Source: Isoetes taiwanensis (Eukaryota; Streptophyta; Lycopodiopsida; Isoetales; Isoetaceae). Taken from it: a stretch of DNA of 64,000 nucleotides. Shown here piece after piece: positions 33,291-44,994 of this stretch (its first letter is position 1; each line of letters opens with the position of its first letter). The stretch spans positions 1,558,561-1,622,560 of the forward strand of contig JAJEKV010000092.1 in NCBI GenBank assembly GCA_021234155.1, written 5' to 3'. Below the pieces are notes generated by a model. That model did no database searches and was not told the DNA's origin. It saw nothing but the letters and a program-made list of their open reading frames with translations. A program made the translations under genes and the position numbers.

Positions 33291-34530
33291 GCTTCTTATT
33301 ATGTTGCTTCCTCCATTATCACTTTTCCATTTGTGAATACGGACTCCTTTATTTGTGTTTGAGATAACATGTTTTCATCTTCCAACCAACTTACGTTGCC
33401 TTAAGGCTTTGCTAATACCCTGATCACGTCAGAGTCTTCCTCAACCACATGTTTTGACTCGTCTAATGCACCAGTCTAGTCAAAGTCCCTTTAAAACACA
33501 TGTTCTAGGTTTGTTAGTGCGCTAAATAGGTCAAGGTACCCATCAAACATAAGTTCAGTACTCACAAATGCGTGCAAAGCAAATTTGAGGATATAAAATT
33601 TAAGAAAACCATAATCTAAAGAGTATGGATTTCTTAAAAACAATTGAAATGATTGCATTTACAATTTAAATGGCCACGAAAAATGCCGCAACCAGTATAT
33701 CCAAGTGGTTGTGTAAAGTCAATACTCAGTCAATAAGCATTTGCATGAGTCTCGAATATCAAGTTATTCAATCTTGCTTTTGGATTTTCGGGGCTCCCAA
33801 CGTGTCACTTTTCCTCCAGTAGTCCAGCCTCTTTCGACCCCCCCTTCTCCTCCCTCCCCCCAAAATCCTCCTTCTTTTTATCTCGCAAATAGCCTGTCTA
33901 TTCGCTGCTTAACAATTTGCAGCCCTAACTGCTAGATTCGTATTTTTTATGGTCTTTTGACGTGTATTCATCTTGCTTATTTCCATTTTTTAATGGCATT
34001 CATTGCCTAGGAAGCTTTTGCACCATGTTCCTAAGTAAACATTAAATACATGTCAGGAAAACAAAAATAAGATGCGTGTTTTTGCACCATGTTCTAGCCA
34101 AGTAGGGAGCATCCTCCTAAATTATAATCAATGTTTCCTCTTACATTGTAGACTAAGTCCTATGCAAATTGCACTTGTTTGCCCTATCTCATCCAGATTC
34201 TTGCACTAGGCACATGTTGCAAGAAAAGCATTCCAAAGATATTCTTTTAGGGCCATTTAGGCTTCTACATTTGCCATACCCCATAATAAGAGCATTTAGA
34301 ACATATATATCTAGATGGCATAGTTTACCTTGCAAAACCTTGTCCAACTCTAGAGTTTGAGGTTTCAAACTAGTTTCTTTTATGCCTAAGCTGGTAGAGA
34401 TTGAATGGATAGACATACTCAAAAGTTCAACCATGTGAACATTGTAATTAAAGCACATATGACTCTAAACGGCTATGTTCATTTGCTCAACTACCAATCT
34501 TTAATATGCTTGCAAATTAGATTACTTTTA
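32969..34530. repeat. Repeat block A
   Basis: First of three related blocks. 32969-33969 matches block C (38515-39510), and 33327-34530 matches block B (34541-35860), which follows directly in tandem. No coding function supported beyond the small ORF noted. Confidence 0.8.
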
Positions 34531-34540
34531 TCCCTTTTCC

Positions 34541-35860
34541 ATTTGTGAATATGAACTCCTTTATTTGTTTTTTTTTTTTTGACGGATAAAAAATAGACTT
34601 TATTTATTTTAAGAGAACGATACACGGCCACATGGCAGGGGTGCACCCATCTGCAAATCTGAGATGAGGATAGCTACATGGTTCCTTCTTGAACTCCTTT
34701 ATTTGTGTTTGAGATAGTATGTTTCCATCTTCGAACCAACTTACGTTGCATAAAGGCTTTGCTAGTATACTGACCACGTCAGAGTCTTCCTCAACCGCCT
34801 GTTTTGACTCGTCTAATGCACTGATGTAATCAAAGTCCCTTTAAAACACATGTTCTAGGTTTGTTAATGCGCTAAATAGGTCAAGGTCCCCATCAAACAT
34901 AAGCCCAGTACTTAAAAATGCGTGTAAAGCAAATTTGAAGATATAAAATTCAAGAAAAACATACTCTAAAGAAGATCGTATGGATTTCTTAGAAACAATT
35001 GAAATGGTTGTATTTACAATTTAAATGACCATTAAAAATGCTGCAACCAGTATATCCAAGTGATTGTGTAAAGTCAATACCCAGCCAATAAGCATTTGCA
35101 TGCCTCAAGTATCAAGTTATTCTATCTTGCTTTTGGATTTTTGGGGCTTCCAACATGCCACGTTTCCTCCGGCAGTCTAGCCGTCCCAAAAAAAAAATAA
35201 CCTTCCTCCTTCATTTTATCTCGCGAATAGCCTGTCTATTTGTTGCTTAACAATTTGTGGCCCTAATTGTCTTTTGGCACGTATTCATCGTGCTCAATTC
35301 CATCTTTTGATGGCATTCATTGCCTAGGAAGCTTTTGCACCATGTTCTAGCCAAGCAAACATTAAATACATGTCATGATAACAAAAATAAGATGCGTGTT
35401 TTTGCACCATGTTCTAGCCAAGTAGGGAGCATCCTTCTAAATTATAATCAATGTTTCGTCTTACATTGTAGACCAAGTCCTATGCAAATTGTACTTGTTT
35501 GTGATATCTCATCCAGATTCTTGCACTAGGCACATGTTGCAAGAAAAGCATTCCAAAGATATTCTTTTAGGGCCATTTAGGCTTCTATTTTTGCCATGCC
35601 TTATAATAAGAGCATTAATTAGAACATATGTATCTAGATGACATATTTTACCTTGCAAAAACCTTGTCTAACTATCTATCTCTAGAGTTTGAGGTTTCAA
35701 ACTAGTTTCTTTTATGCCTAAGCTGGTAGAGATTGAATGTATAGACATATTCAAAAGTTCAACCATGTGAACATTGTAATTAAAGCACATATGACTCTAA
35801 ACGGCTATGTTCATTTGCTCAACTACCAATCTTTAATATGCTTGCAAATTGAATTACGTT
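34541..35860. repeat. Repeat block B
   Basis: Direct tandem copy of 33327-34530 with an L1 tail inserted near its start. Phrases such as ccatgttctagccaagtagg and gcaagaaaagcattccaaag are nearly unchanged between blocks. Confidence 0.8.
34568..34690 (-). mobile_element. 5'-truncated L1-type LINE tail
   Basis: 123 bp insertion, read on the minus strand, ending in a poly-A tract (T13 on the plus strand, 34568-34580). It is flanked by a perfect 15 bp target duplication GAACTCCTTTATTTG (34553-34567 and 34691-34705). The 3' end TTTTTTATCCGTC before poly-A resembles plant L1 tails. Blocks A and C show the empty site. Confidence 0.85.
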
Positions 35861-37089
35861 TAACCCTTCCCCACCCCGGAAAGAAAAGTAAAAAAGAAAA
35901 AAGCCCTTTGACAGGAAAAAGACCTTTGCCTCAAGCCTGCCTTATCACTAGTTTGTTTTTTACCCCCTTCCATTGTTGTTCAATCTTGTTCTTCCATTAT
36001 CATCCACCTCCTTGCTAGTTTCCTTCGAGTTAGGCATCACCATATGGAGTCCTACCATTATTGTCCTCCTCTTCTTGGTTACTTTGGGCATGATCACATG
36101 GAGTTTTTCTTTCCTTTGGTATCCCTCTTGCCCTTTATCTTGACCTCAAGCTAGAACTTTTGCAACCTCAAACTCAACCTCAATCGTCGTTTCATCGTTT
36201 TAATTTTGCCAAGATGTTGTTCAACACACTTGTTTCTATGAGAACGTGCTTCCCAGAGGTTGTTTTTGCCATGTAGTCCCCTGTATCTCTATGCATCACT
36301 AATAATACATCAATTCTTTATTTTAGAAATTAGTTTGTCAACATTCACATATCCATCTATAACCATATACCATTTCCTTAGCTAACAATTTTATTCTGCA
36401 CCATTGTTCAAGTGGATTTGTCTTGAGATTTGGTTAGGGGCCTAGCATAATAGGGATTTGCATTTGGTTACGTGCGTGGCATAGCATAATTCACATTTCG
36501 TTTTACTATTCGAACCCTTCTATTTTATTATATGCATGCTCATTTGGAAATCTTTTCTTTCATTGGGTCCTTTTGACTTCTCTACATTCGTTTCTTTATT
36601 TAAACCCCTGCATTTCTCAACCCAATAAATCAATGCATTGAGTTCGATTGAGTTTGTTGTTTGGACTAATGGTTTTTTTAATAAGGCATCTTTATGAATA
36701 GCTTGTATTGCCTTATCCTCAGCCTAACTAGTCCAAGCATTTTGCAATCATGTAGAGTATTGATGCTCGAAATCATCATTGGTAAAATTCTTCTAGGATT
36801 TTCCTCCAGTGATCTTGGTTCATTCGTGCTAGCTATGAGTATGTATTTGGCAGATGGATACCTTAGTCCTATGGATTCTCCATTTTCTCTTTCGAGTATC
36901 GCTAGGTCTAGAAGAAACTTCATGCTCTTCTTTTGACTTTTGGCTTTCTGATTAGTTAGTTAATGTATTGTTGTTCAAGCTCCCTTATCATAGACTTCGT
37001 TTTCAATTCTTGGATAGTCACTTACATCGGCATGTGTTATGGGAGTGAAATTTTTTGGCATTTTGCTCCGGCCCTGAAACTTCACGGTT
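35861..37089. other. Non-coding, no gene recognised
   Basis: AT-rich. Opposed ~80-codon open frames at 36678-36936 are mirror shadows with no motif. Confidence 0.4.
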
Positions 37090-38480
37090 GGTCATATTTT
37101 CACACTATTGACCTTGGGTGAGGATAGCAGGAATCGCCAACACGACCTCTACTTTTGCTTCATCAACTTCGCAAAGTCTTTTGACATTATGCCTCAAGAA
37201 AAGTTGTGGGAAAGATTGAGACAGTTGAGTGTCCCAATAGACTTGCAAAATCTGGTTTACAGACTGTACGAGATATGTTCAGGCCGACTGACACTGTCAC
37301 TTCAACCTGTCAACTATAGTATTGGGGGTCTGCCAAGGATGCCCGCTCTCTTCCAACACTGTGTGGCCTCTATATTGATCAACGAGAAGGGTCGCTTATT
37401 GAACACGGGGGTAATGGTGCTCAGCTGGTGCACCAGATTATCAGGCAGATTATATATGCCCATGGTCTGGACCTCTTAGCCTACATCTCAGAGGACATGC
37501 AGCACCATTTACATGCCCTGGATACTTTCTGCGGAGCCACTGGAATGCGGGTCAATCTAGATAAGATTAAGGTTCTGCTCATCCCCTCTTCACTCCAGCC
37601 AAGCCTTCCATCATTCACTTCTCCAGGGAAAAATGTGGAAATAACACCCACCTACAAGTACTTGGGCATAGAGTTTTCGACTACCATATAATGGGACACT
37701 TCCATCCGGTTACGGGTGACAGAGGTCTAGAAAGCATTGTATCTGATGATGCAGAACAATAATTATAAGGTAGAGTTGTATGACTGGACCCATCAATCAC
37801 ACTTATTAGGGTTTTGGTGGAACCCGTTCTCTTATATGGGGTCGAAGTCTAGGGCTTGATCATATCCTTGGCCACCTGGAATGACATGGAGTAGGTGCAG
37901 AAAGCCTTTCTATCTCGGGCATTTGTCATAAAATCCATAGTATCTTATCATATTAGTTTGCAAGAGACAAGTTTTTTGCCTCTACGAAGGGCCGTACTTG
38001 ATCACCACATCATCTATTTCAAAAGGTAGTCAGTATGCCCAATGATCACATCCCCAATCTTGTTTATACCTTGGCTATGGGTCTGCAGTAGCTCAAGGCA
38101 TACTGGAAGGAGAGACGAGCTCAATGCTTCTTCCGATGGAATGTACAGCAGCATAGGTGCGCATCGATAGAAACTGAGGAGTTTCACCAACACTAAGCTT
38201 TGAGATGCTAGTGCCTTGGAGCAAGTTAAGACCGCATACTACCAGTACCAGATTAATCCCATGCTTATACAAGGTTCACATCGTTACCTCTGTGCACATT
38301 TGCTCTTGAAGTCGCGAAGATTAATAGCCTCAATTCATACAGTTGCACATTGCCTTTGAATTTAAATAGGCAGATGAGCACGAGAGGCGCGTGAGGTTTG
38401 GATTTGTCAGTGTTGCCAACAGGTTGCCATTGAGGATGAATGTCATACTCTTGAGAACCGTCTGGCATTCACCCACATCT
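37090..38480 (+). pseudogene. Non-LTR retrotransposon reverse transcriptase remnant
   Basis: Several frames together resemble a LINE RT: CFINFAKSFDIMPQEKLWERL (37153-37215; family form has F-x-K-A-F-D), VNYSIGGLPRMP (~37309), GLDLLAYISEDMQHHLHALDTFC (~37456; the YADD box is degraded here), GMRVNLDKIKVL (~37543) and YKYLGIEF (~37654). The thumb region follows (VLVEPVLLYGVEVWG-like, ~37810; AFLSRAF, ~37900). Multiple frameshifts and loss of the catalytic YADD mean it is dead. Clade not certain. Confidence 0.75.
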
Positions 38481-38514
38481 GAGCCCGTTATGTTGAGTTA
38501 ATGCCATCCACCCA

Positions 38515-39510
38515 GCGGCGTTATCATTATGCCATCAAGGCAATCGTAATGGGGCCTCCATCTTCTGCGTCTTCATCCTTAGAGATGCCATTTCTGCTGT
38601 TGGTTGTTGCTCCCATGGCCCCTAACCCCATTCGATCTGATATCTACCAGAGTTAGCCATGCTGCTTATTGCCAAGTTGAAACTAGTTGGGTGATGCATT
38701 GAAGTCAACTGTAGCTTCTTCCTGTTCAACTCTAGTTATGATAACATGCTTGTTTTCTTGTAATAAGAAAGTAAATTTTGTACTGATTTCGCTTCTCCCA
38801 TGAAGCCTTCCAATACATCCCAGTAACATGCTTCTTATTGTGTTGCTTCCTGCATCATCTCTTTTCCATTTGTGAATATGGACTCCTTTATTTGTGTTTG
38901 AGATACCATGTTTCCATCTTCCAACCAACTTACGTTGCGGCTTTGCTAATACACTGACGACGTCAGTCTTCCTCAACCACATGTTTTGACTCGTCTAATG
39001 CACCGGTCTAGTTAAAGTCCCTTTAAGATACATGTTACTAGATCTGTTAATGCGTTAAATAGGTCAAGGTACCCATCAAACATAAGTCCAGTACTAAAAA
39101 ATGAGTGTAAGGAAAACGTGAGGATATAAAATTTAAGAAAAACATAATCTAAAGAAGATCTATGGATGTCTTAAAAATAATTGAAATGGTTGCATTTACA
39201 ATTTGAATGGCCACTAAAAATGCCGCAACCAGTATATCCAAGTTTTTGTGTAAAGTCAATACCTAGTCAATAAGCATTTGCATGAGTCTCAAATATCAAG
39301 TTATTCAATCTTGCTTTTGGGTTTTTGCGGCTTCCAATGTATCACGTTTCCTCTGGCAGTCAGCCGCTTTCAACTCGCTTCCCCCCTCCCCCCCCCCACA
39401 AAAACTCCTCCTTTTTTTTTATCTCCCAAATAGCCTGTCTATTTGTTGCTTAACAATTTGTGGCTCTAAGTGCTAGATTCATATTTTTTATGGTCTTTTG
39501 ACATGTATTT
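38515..39510. repeat. Repeat block C
   Basis: Diverged copy of 32969-33969, directly after the LINE remnant. It lacks the L1 tail. Confidence 0.8.
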
Positions 39511-41554
39511 GTTACGGCTTGAGGCCGGTTTGGGGAGAGGCTCAGACTCAACACATCATTGCTTGGCTATCTTTTCATTAAACGACATTCTACAATGGTT
39601 CCGCATGGGGTTAAATTTAAATGGCCAAGTTACATAAATAATATGTATCCAAAATAAGTCATAGCTGATAACCGAGCATCGTGCATTTCAGCCAAGAATC
39701 GATCAGAAATATCTCGGATCTACTGCAAAAAAGGTCGGATTGCCTCCAATATTAGCTGAATTTGTATTTCTGCCCCGTATCATTATAATCCATTCAATTT
39801 TACTTTCTACCTAAACATATCTTGCTGACCGTCTGGCGCCTTCTTCTCCAGCGTCCCTCCCTTTTCTCATGCAACTTGAATTTAGCCACAAATGTTTGCA
39901 ATAATAGACCTGAATCATGCAAGACTTGTTTAGTATTTAACCTGTTTAGTAAAACTTGTCTATTACTTACAATTCGAAATCAATATCAGGTTTAGTACTC
40001 ACCTACACTTGTAGTATATTCTAGAATCATAAACTTAGAACATATGAACCTTAGAACTTATTCTTATCTTCAGTTTGCTGGAATCATGGTTATCTGGATA
40101 GAAACAAGCAAGCGAAACATAGAACAAGCAATCAGAAAACTTGGTGACTAAATTCAAGCTGAAAACTTGCTAAATTCATGAAGGAAACCTACTGATATAA
40201 CTTCAACAGAACTTGCTAACATGCATTTTAGAGTATCAAGATTTGAACATGATTTCAACCAATATTCTCAACCTTTTTTTTGCTGCACTTAAGTGTTAAA
40301 CCATCATTCATTTAAATTGGGATTATGTATGTTCCAAAATCGCGCCAGTTTGGACCTATATAGGCCAAATATTGTGATTTTTACATTAAAATATATTCAG
40401 TCATCTCATCAAAAATATCACTCAAAAAGACACGTCGACTAACTCTAATTCAAATTATTTCATAAAAATGAGACTTATTCGTGCATTATTCTAATATTTC
40501 TCTGTGGTGGAATAATTAAAAGTAGCTATTGTTTTATGGTTAAATCTTTTAATGTAATACATAAAACATGCAATAGCATCAATATACATATAATTTATAT
40601 TCAATAAAAGTAAGAGTTTACCACATTACTGGGTGTTTGAAAATAAACACAATACACCTCGTAGTTGACATTCAACACAAAATTACAGTCTTATTTTGAT
40701 TTCCAAATAGCTTGTGAACAACAAAATGAGGTATATAAGCGTGTTTTCACTTGGTTTAGAAAAAATATAGAACATAAAATCATGCTTTATAGTTTACACG
40801 CTTTATACTTTATAACAGAAAACGCGTTTGGCGCGATTTAGCTCGGATGATAGTGGTGCAAAACCTCAGTCTCGTACTTAGTCCTCTTCTTTGAGCATGA
40901 TAGAGCCTAGGCATATTACTGGAGTACACAGTTGGAACTGAATTAGTTTTGCAAAAAAATTGTAAGAAAAACAGAGCAGTAATCACTGACCTGCTTTGTT
41001 ACGAGCCTTTAGAAGCAAACATAATGTCATTGGAGCAAGACTTTGGGTTTTAGCTACATCTTCTGTAGATATAGATAAGAAAAAAACTCCTAAATCTCAA
41101 GCTATCCCATATGTGCAGTGTGTTTTCCACATATTCATAAGAGCTTACTGCTTACTGCTTGATCTCATGTCGTTCCTTCAAAGAAGATATTATGTCATCT
41201 CCAAATTGAATCAAATAAGATCTCCATATAATGTATGAATTGAAGAGCATATTGCAACAAACTTGGCACATAGACACCGATCAGGAATTGAAGGCCAATA
41301 TTGCGAAATATTTAGATGATCATAATCGAAATAGAATGAAAGCTTAAGCCTGGTAAGAGTGCCTGTATTTTAGATGATCATAATCGAAATAGAATCAGAG
41401 CTTAAACCTGATGGTAAGAGTGCCTGCAACTATGTCAGTCCCTCTATCTCCTGCATGCCCTGTAGCCCTGTAACACAGCCATTGCAAAAATCTATAACAT
41501 AGCCATGGCAAAAATCTTAAAGCTAACTATACGCACTGTAGCAAGAATGGCTGC
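39511..41554. other. Mostly non-coding; holds two small repeats
   Basis: 39867-40262 is a third copy of the sequence at ~12525-12925 and ~22970-23370, outside the tandem duplication. ~41312-41430 is a short direct duplication (agatgatcataatcgaaata). The rest is AT-rich with no supported gene. Confidence 0.6.
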
Positions 41555-42141
41555 TGTTTGGGGTCTGGGTTCGGGAACTCCTGCAAGACAGCCCTCTGTG
41601 AGGACCCATGGATCTAACAGGAGAATCCGGGAGCTATGTCACGCGAGATTTGCAAAAAGAACAAAGAAAAAAGAGAAGAGAAAGCAAAAGAGAATAATGA
41701 GATCAGAATAATGAACTTCCTTGATGTCAATGAAGATACATGAGCTCTCGCAATCGAGAGAAAACTGAAGTGAGACAAGACTCAAAACTCATCTAAAAAC
41801 TCATGTGCTAGCTCTACTCATATATATAGTACAATGGCCTTTGGCCCAATATAGACACTCGACCGATTTCGGTGCCGACTCGGAAGGAGGCCCGATTTGC
41901 AGGAATCTTTGGCGGTGCCTCTTGAAGTGCCCGAAATCACGCGCCGATGCCGACGGCGGCGACGGGCCAGCCGTCACTTGTCCGGCGCCTCCTCTTGGCG
42001 GCGTGGCCTTTGATTTGCGTGGTTCGCGCTTGGTCTTCTTGGGGCCTTTGACGACCGACTGCGGCCGGGTTGTGGATCCTTGGCCTTGACTTGGTCCATC
42101 AGATGCATGAATAGTCCTGCACGGGACGTACGGGACTAACA
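41555..42141 (-). repeat. Gypsy element A, 3' LTR
   Basis: Read on the minus strand it starts TGTTAGTCCCG at 42141, immediately after a G-rich polypurine tract (TGGTGGGGGG), and ends CCCCAAACA at 41555. It is 587 bp with TGTT/AACA ends. It matches the two halves of element B's LTR (44011-44330 and 50714-50992). Confidence 0.8.
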
Positions 42142-42342
42142 CCCCCCACCAAACGACACTTTCGAGTGAAGAAAAGGAGGAAGTGTTTCCGATGGCGGAA
42201 TCCAAAGCCGGTTTGAAAGTGATCCTCAATGGGAATGAGGCCGGGCGCCATTGTGATAATTGCCAATGAGATCCTGACGTACTTGAAGAGCTTCTGGAGT
42301 GTTAAGCCCAAGTGCAGGATGAGTGTCAAGGAGAAATCCTGA

Positions 42343-42953
42343 GTGTACCATGTCTTCAAGGGCAGCATGTTCCTAAGAAGGAACGAACTGGCACTCCATG
42401 AGAAGGCAAGTCACGGAGACCCGCGCAAGGCACCGCCGCATTGGGTTGCAATAAAAGATGGGATCTTTGCACTTGAGAGCAAGCTGAAAGCCGGCTTTTG
42501 CTTTGGCGAACTCAAAGGGTCCGGTGAGGTGGCGGCATTCTGCAAGAAGGCATCAAGGCCATGAACAGCATCAGCAGGCTTTTGCCAACCACGTCGGCGA
42601 TTTTTCTGATTGTGGTCCACGTCGACAGGATTCCCGTCGGTTGGGCTATATAAGACGAGCAGTAGGCGAAGCTGAGACACCCTTGGCGACGATGAGTATT
42701 GGCAGCGGCTAGTTTGAACGAGAACTGCGCAATGCCTAGCAATTGCCAGGAATGGATCACCTGCAAGATGAACTGTCTGGATCTCTGGAAGTGCCACAAC
42801 CGTGGCATCCCTATGGATGGCTGGTGCAGTGGGATGGCTGAGCATCCCGACCCTCTGACCAATCCTATGGAGGTGGTGGTGCATCTGCGCTGGGATCCAG
42901 AGCAGAACTACTACCACATCCTCCGCATCACCTCTGCTCCCAACCCAGAGTAG
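42343..42953 (+). CDS. Antisense accessory ORF of gypsy element A (broken)
   Basis: Lies between integrase and 3' LTR but on the strand opposite to pol. Two open pieces: 42343-42564 (WVAIKDGIFALESKLKAGFC region) and 42699-42953 (EWITCKMNCLDLWKCHNRG ... VVVHLRWDPEQNYYHI, stop at 42951-42953), in different frames. A homologous sequence occupies the same antisense position in element B (~61140-61450). Some plant Tat-type gypsy elements are known to carry antisense ORFs here; function unknown. Confidence 0.45.
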
Positions 42954-43209
42954 AGGGGTTTTTAACTTAGGAGTTTGTAGATAGGGCTCTGCCCATAAAT
43001 AGAGCTCTGCTCATAGCGGAAGTAAGTGAGCAATGCTCACATTTTGTAATTTGCCTCTACTATATAAATATGCCGCTTTTAGTCACTATCTGTGGAGTCT
43101 GAACTTTGTTGTGCCTCATGTGTAGAACTGTGTGTAACTTCTGTATGAAATTGTTTAAGGCAAAAGCCATTAACCAGAGTAGGTAATGGAGTGCCATCTA
43201 ACTCGGCCA

Positions 43210-44010
43210 GCTTGAAAACACTGGGTTGAACAACTTAAAGAATTTGATAAGGACCAAGCCACCTGAACTTTAACTTGCCCGGAAAATTTTTGTAACGAGA
43301 ATCATAAAGAAGAACCAAATCACCTTCTTTAAATGTTTTTGTCTTAAGACGTTTGTCATGTAACGATTTCTGCAACTGTTGTCCATGAAGAACACGAATG
43401 TAAGTATCGCGCCTAAGTTCATCCAACTGTTCCAATTGATAAACCCGTTCCTTGAGTGCAGCAGGTGGATTATGTGTTGTAGCAAGTTGGAAACGGAGAG
43501 TCGGAAGAATATATTCAAAGGGCATAAGAGCTTCTTGACCATAAACCAATTTGAAAGGAGTGTGGCCAGTTGCAATTTTGAAACTGGTGTTGTAAGCCCA
43601 AAGAACAGTAGGCAACTTGTCTTGCCAATCTGTGCGAGAAGCATCACAAATTTTCTTGAGAACAGTGATGAGTGTTTTGTTGGTACTTTCAGCCAAGTCA
43701 TTCCTTGAGGATAGTAAGGTGTACTCTTCATGTGCTGTATGTGAAGATAATCCGTCAGCTCCTTGATGGTATGATTGACGAAATGCACGCCACGATCACT
43801 AACAAGTTCCGTGGGACAACCAAAATGCGTGATGATGTGCGTGTAGAGAACCTTAGCGGTGTTGGCAGGAGTGTTGTCCGGAAGTGCACAAGCTTCCGCC
43901 CATTTGGTAGCATAATCCGTGATGACAAGAATGTAGCGGGCACGGGTGTGCCGCGCCGGTGGGTCCATGGGCCCCACAAAGTCCATTCCCCATTTGCTGA
44001 AGGGAAGTGG
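43210..44010 (-). pseudogene. Gypsy element A integrase (partial)
   Basis: Integrase core from FSKWGMDFVGPMDP (~44005) with ITDYATKWAEA, TELVSDRGVHFVN and STPYYPQG (the D, D-x35-E region), then NKTLITVLKK, YNTSFKIATGHTPFKLVYG and the C-terminal VLLYDSRYKNFPGKLKFRWLGPY. A frame break at ~43690 falls right after YYPQG, within the catalytic Glu region. The N-terminal part of pol is missing because element B begins at 44011. Confidence 0.88.
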
Positions 44011-44330
44011 TGTTAATCCTGTGCCTCCTGGTACAGGACTATTCATGCATACGACGGACCAGGTCAAGGCCAAGGATCCACAGCCAGGCACGGGTCAGTC
44101 GTCAAAGGCCACGCAAAAGACCAAGCAGACCACGCAGACAAAGACCACGCCTGGCGTCAAGAGGAGGCGCTCAAACAAGTGACAGCCCGTCACCACCCGC
44201 GTCAGCGTCAGCGTGATTTCAGGCACTTCAAGAGGCACCGCCAGCATTCTGCAAATCAGGCCTTCTTCCAGGAGTCGGCACCGAAATCAGTCAGAGTGTC
44301 TATATTGGGCCAAAGGCCATTGTACTATAT
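44011..44330 (+). repeat. Gypsy element B, 5' LTR, left part
   Basis: Starts TGTTAATCCTG at 44011, inside element A's integrase, and matches the minus-strand LTR of element A up to gtactatat. The LTR resumes at 50714 after transposon M1. Confidence 0.8.
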
Positions 44331-44400
44331 AAACAAAGTTGCGTATTAAACGGGAGCAAATCATTGAAACGAGAGCAAAAGGAATATTCCTCAAAGATTT
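44331..44400 (+). repeat. M1 left terminal inverted repeat
   Basis: AAACAAAGTTGCGTATTAAA followed by CGGGAG, GAAACG and TCAAAGATTTCC. Pairs with the complement of 50640-50713. Confidence 0.7.
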
Positions 44401-44994
44401 CCTTTTTTTTTACAAAAAAGGGGTAAAACGAGGTAAAAAAAAAAAGATGCATGAAATTCTATTTTGACCCCAAATGACTAATTTTTTTTTTTGCAACGAA
44501 AGAATTGACTTTTTAAAGTGTCACTTTTCTTAGCAAATAGAATGTTCTTAAAGTATGTTTTAAGAGAGAAACTCTAATTTGAGGAGGATAAAATATTTAA
44601 CAAAAATTGAAGTAAGTGCAGAATGAAAGCGTAGTATTCTCAAAATTTGAAGATAGAATCTTCATATTCACATACAAAATTCTGATCTTTTTTCTAAGAC
44701 TCGAGTTATGTGCAAAAGTGTGAGGAGTGATGAGAGAGGGATCCGGGGCGTCTTCATATTCATTTATGCCATCGTCATCACCTTCACTTCTTTCTTTGTC
44801 ACTTTCGAGGAAGTGCTTGAGTTATCTTCCTCATCACTATCAGCAGACGGTGAAGCATTGTCACCACCTTCTTCATCATCTTCTTCGTAATTACAAGCTT
44901 TTTAAGCAAATTGATAGTCTTCGGCGTGAGCGATTGTCGATTTCAATTTAAAATCATAGCACAATATAGTCCGTCATTAAGGTTCAGCTCGTCC
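44401..44994. other. M1 subterminal region
   Basis: AT-rich with homopolymer A/T runs. An acidic/Ser-rich open frame at 44708-44890 is low-complexity and not called. Confidence 0.45.

Noticed and set aside
36678-36936. Opposed ~80-codon ORFs on both strands
   Set aside because: Mutual shadows without family features.
41801-42229. 142-codon minus-strand ORF and plus-strand partner in element A LTR
   Set aside because: They lie within an LTR, and the homologous LTR of element B does not keep them open.
42411-42917. 168-codon minus-strand ORF
   Set aside because: Opposite the antisense accessory ORF; composition looks like a shadow and the element B copy is not conserved as protein on that strand.
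44708-44890. Acidic/Ser-rich ORF in M1
   Set aside because: Low-complexity sequence opposite the subterminal region of the DUF7869-type gene.
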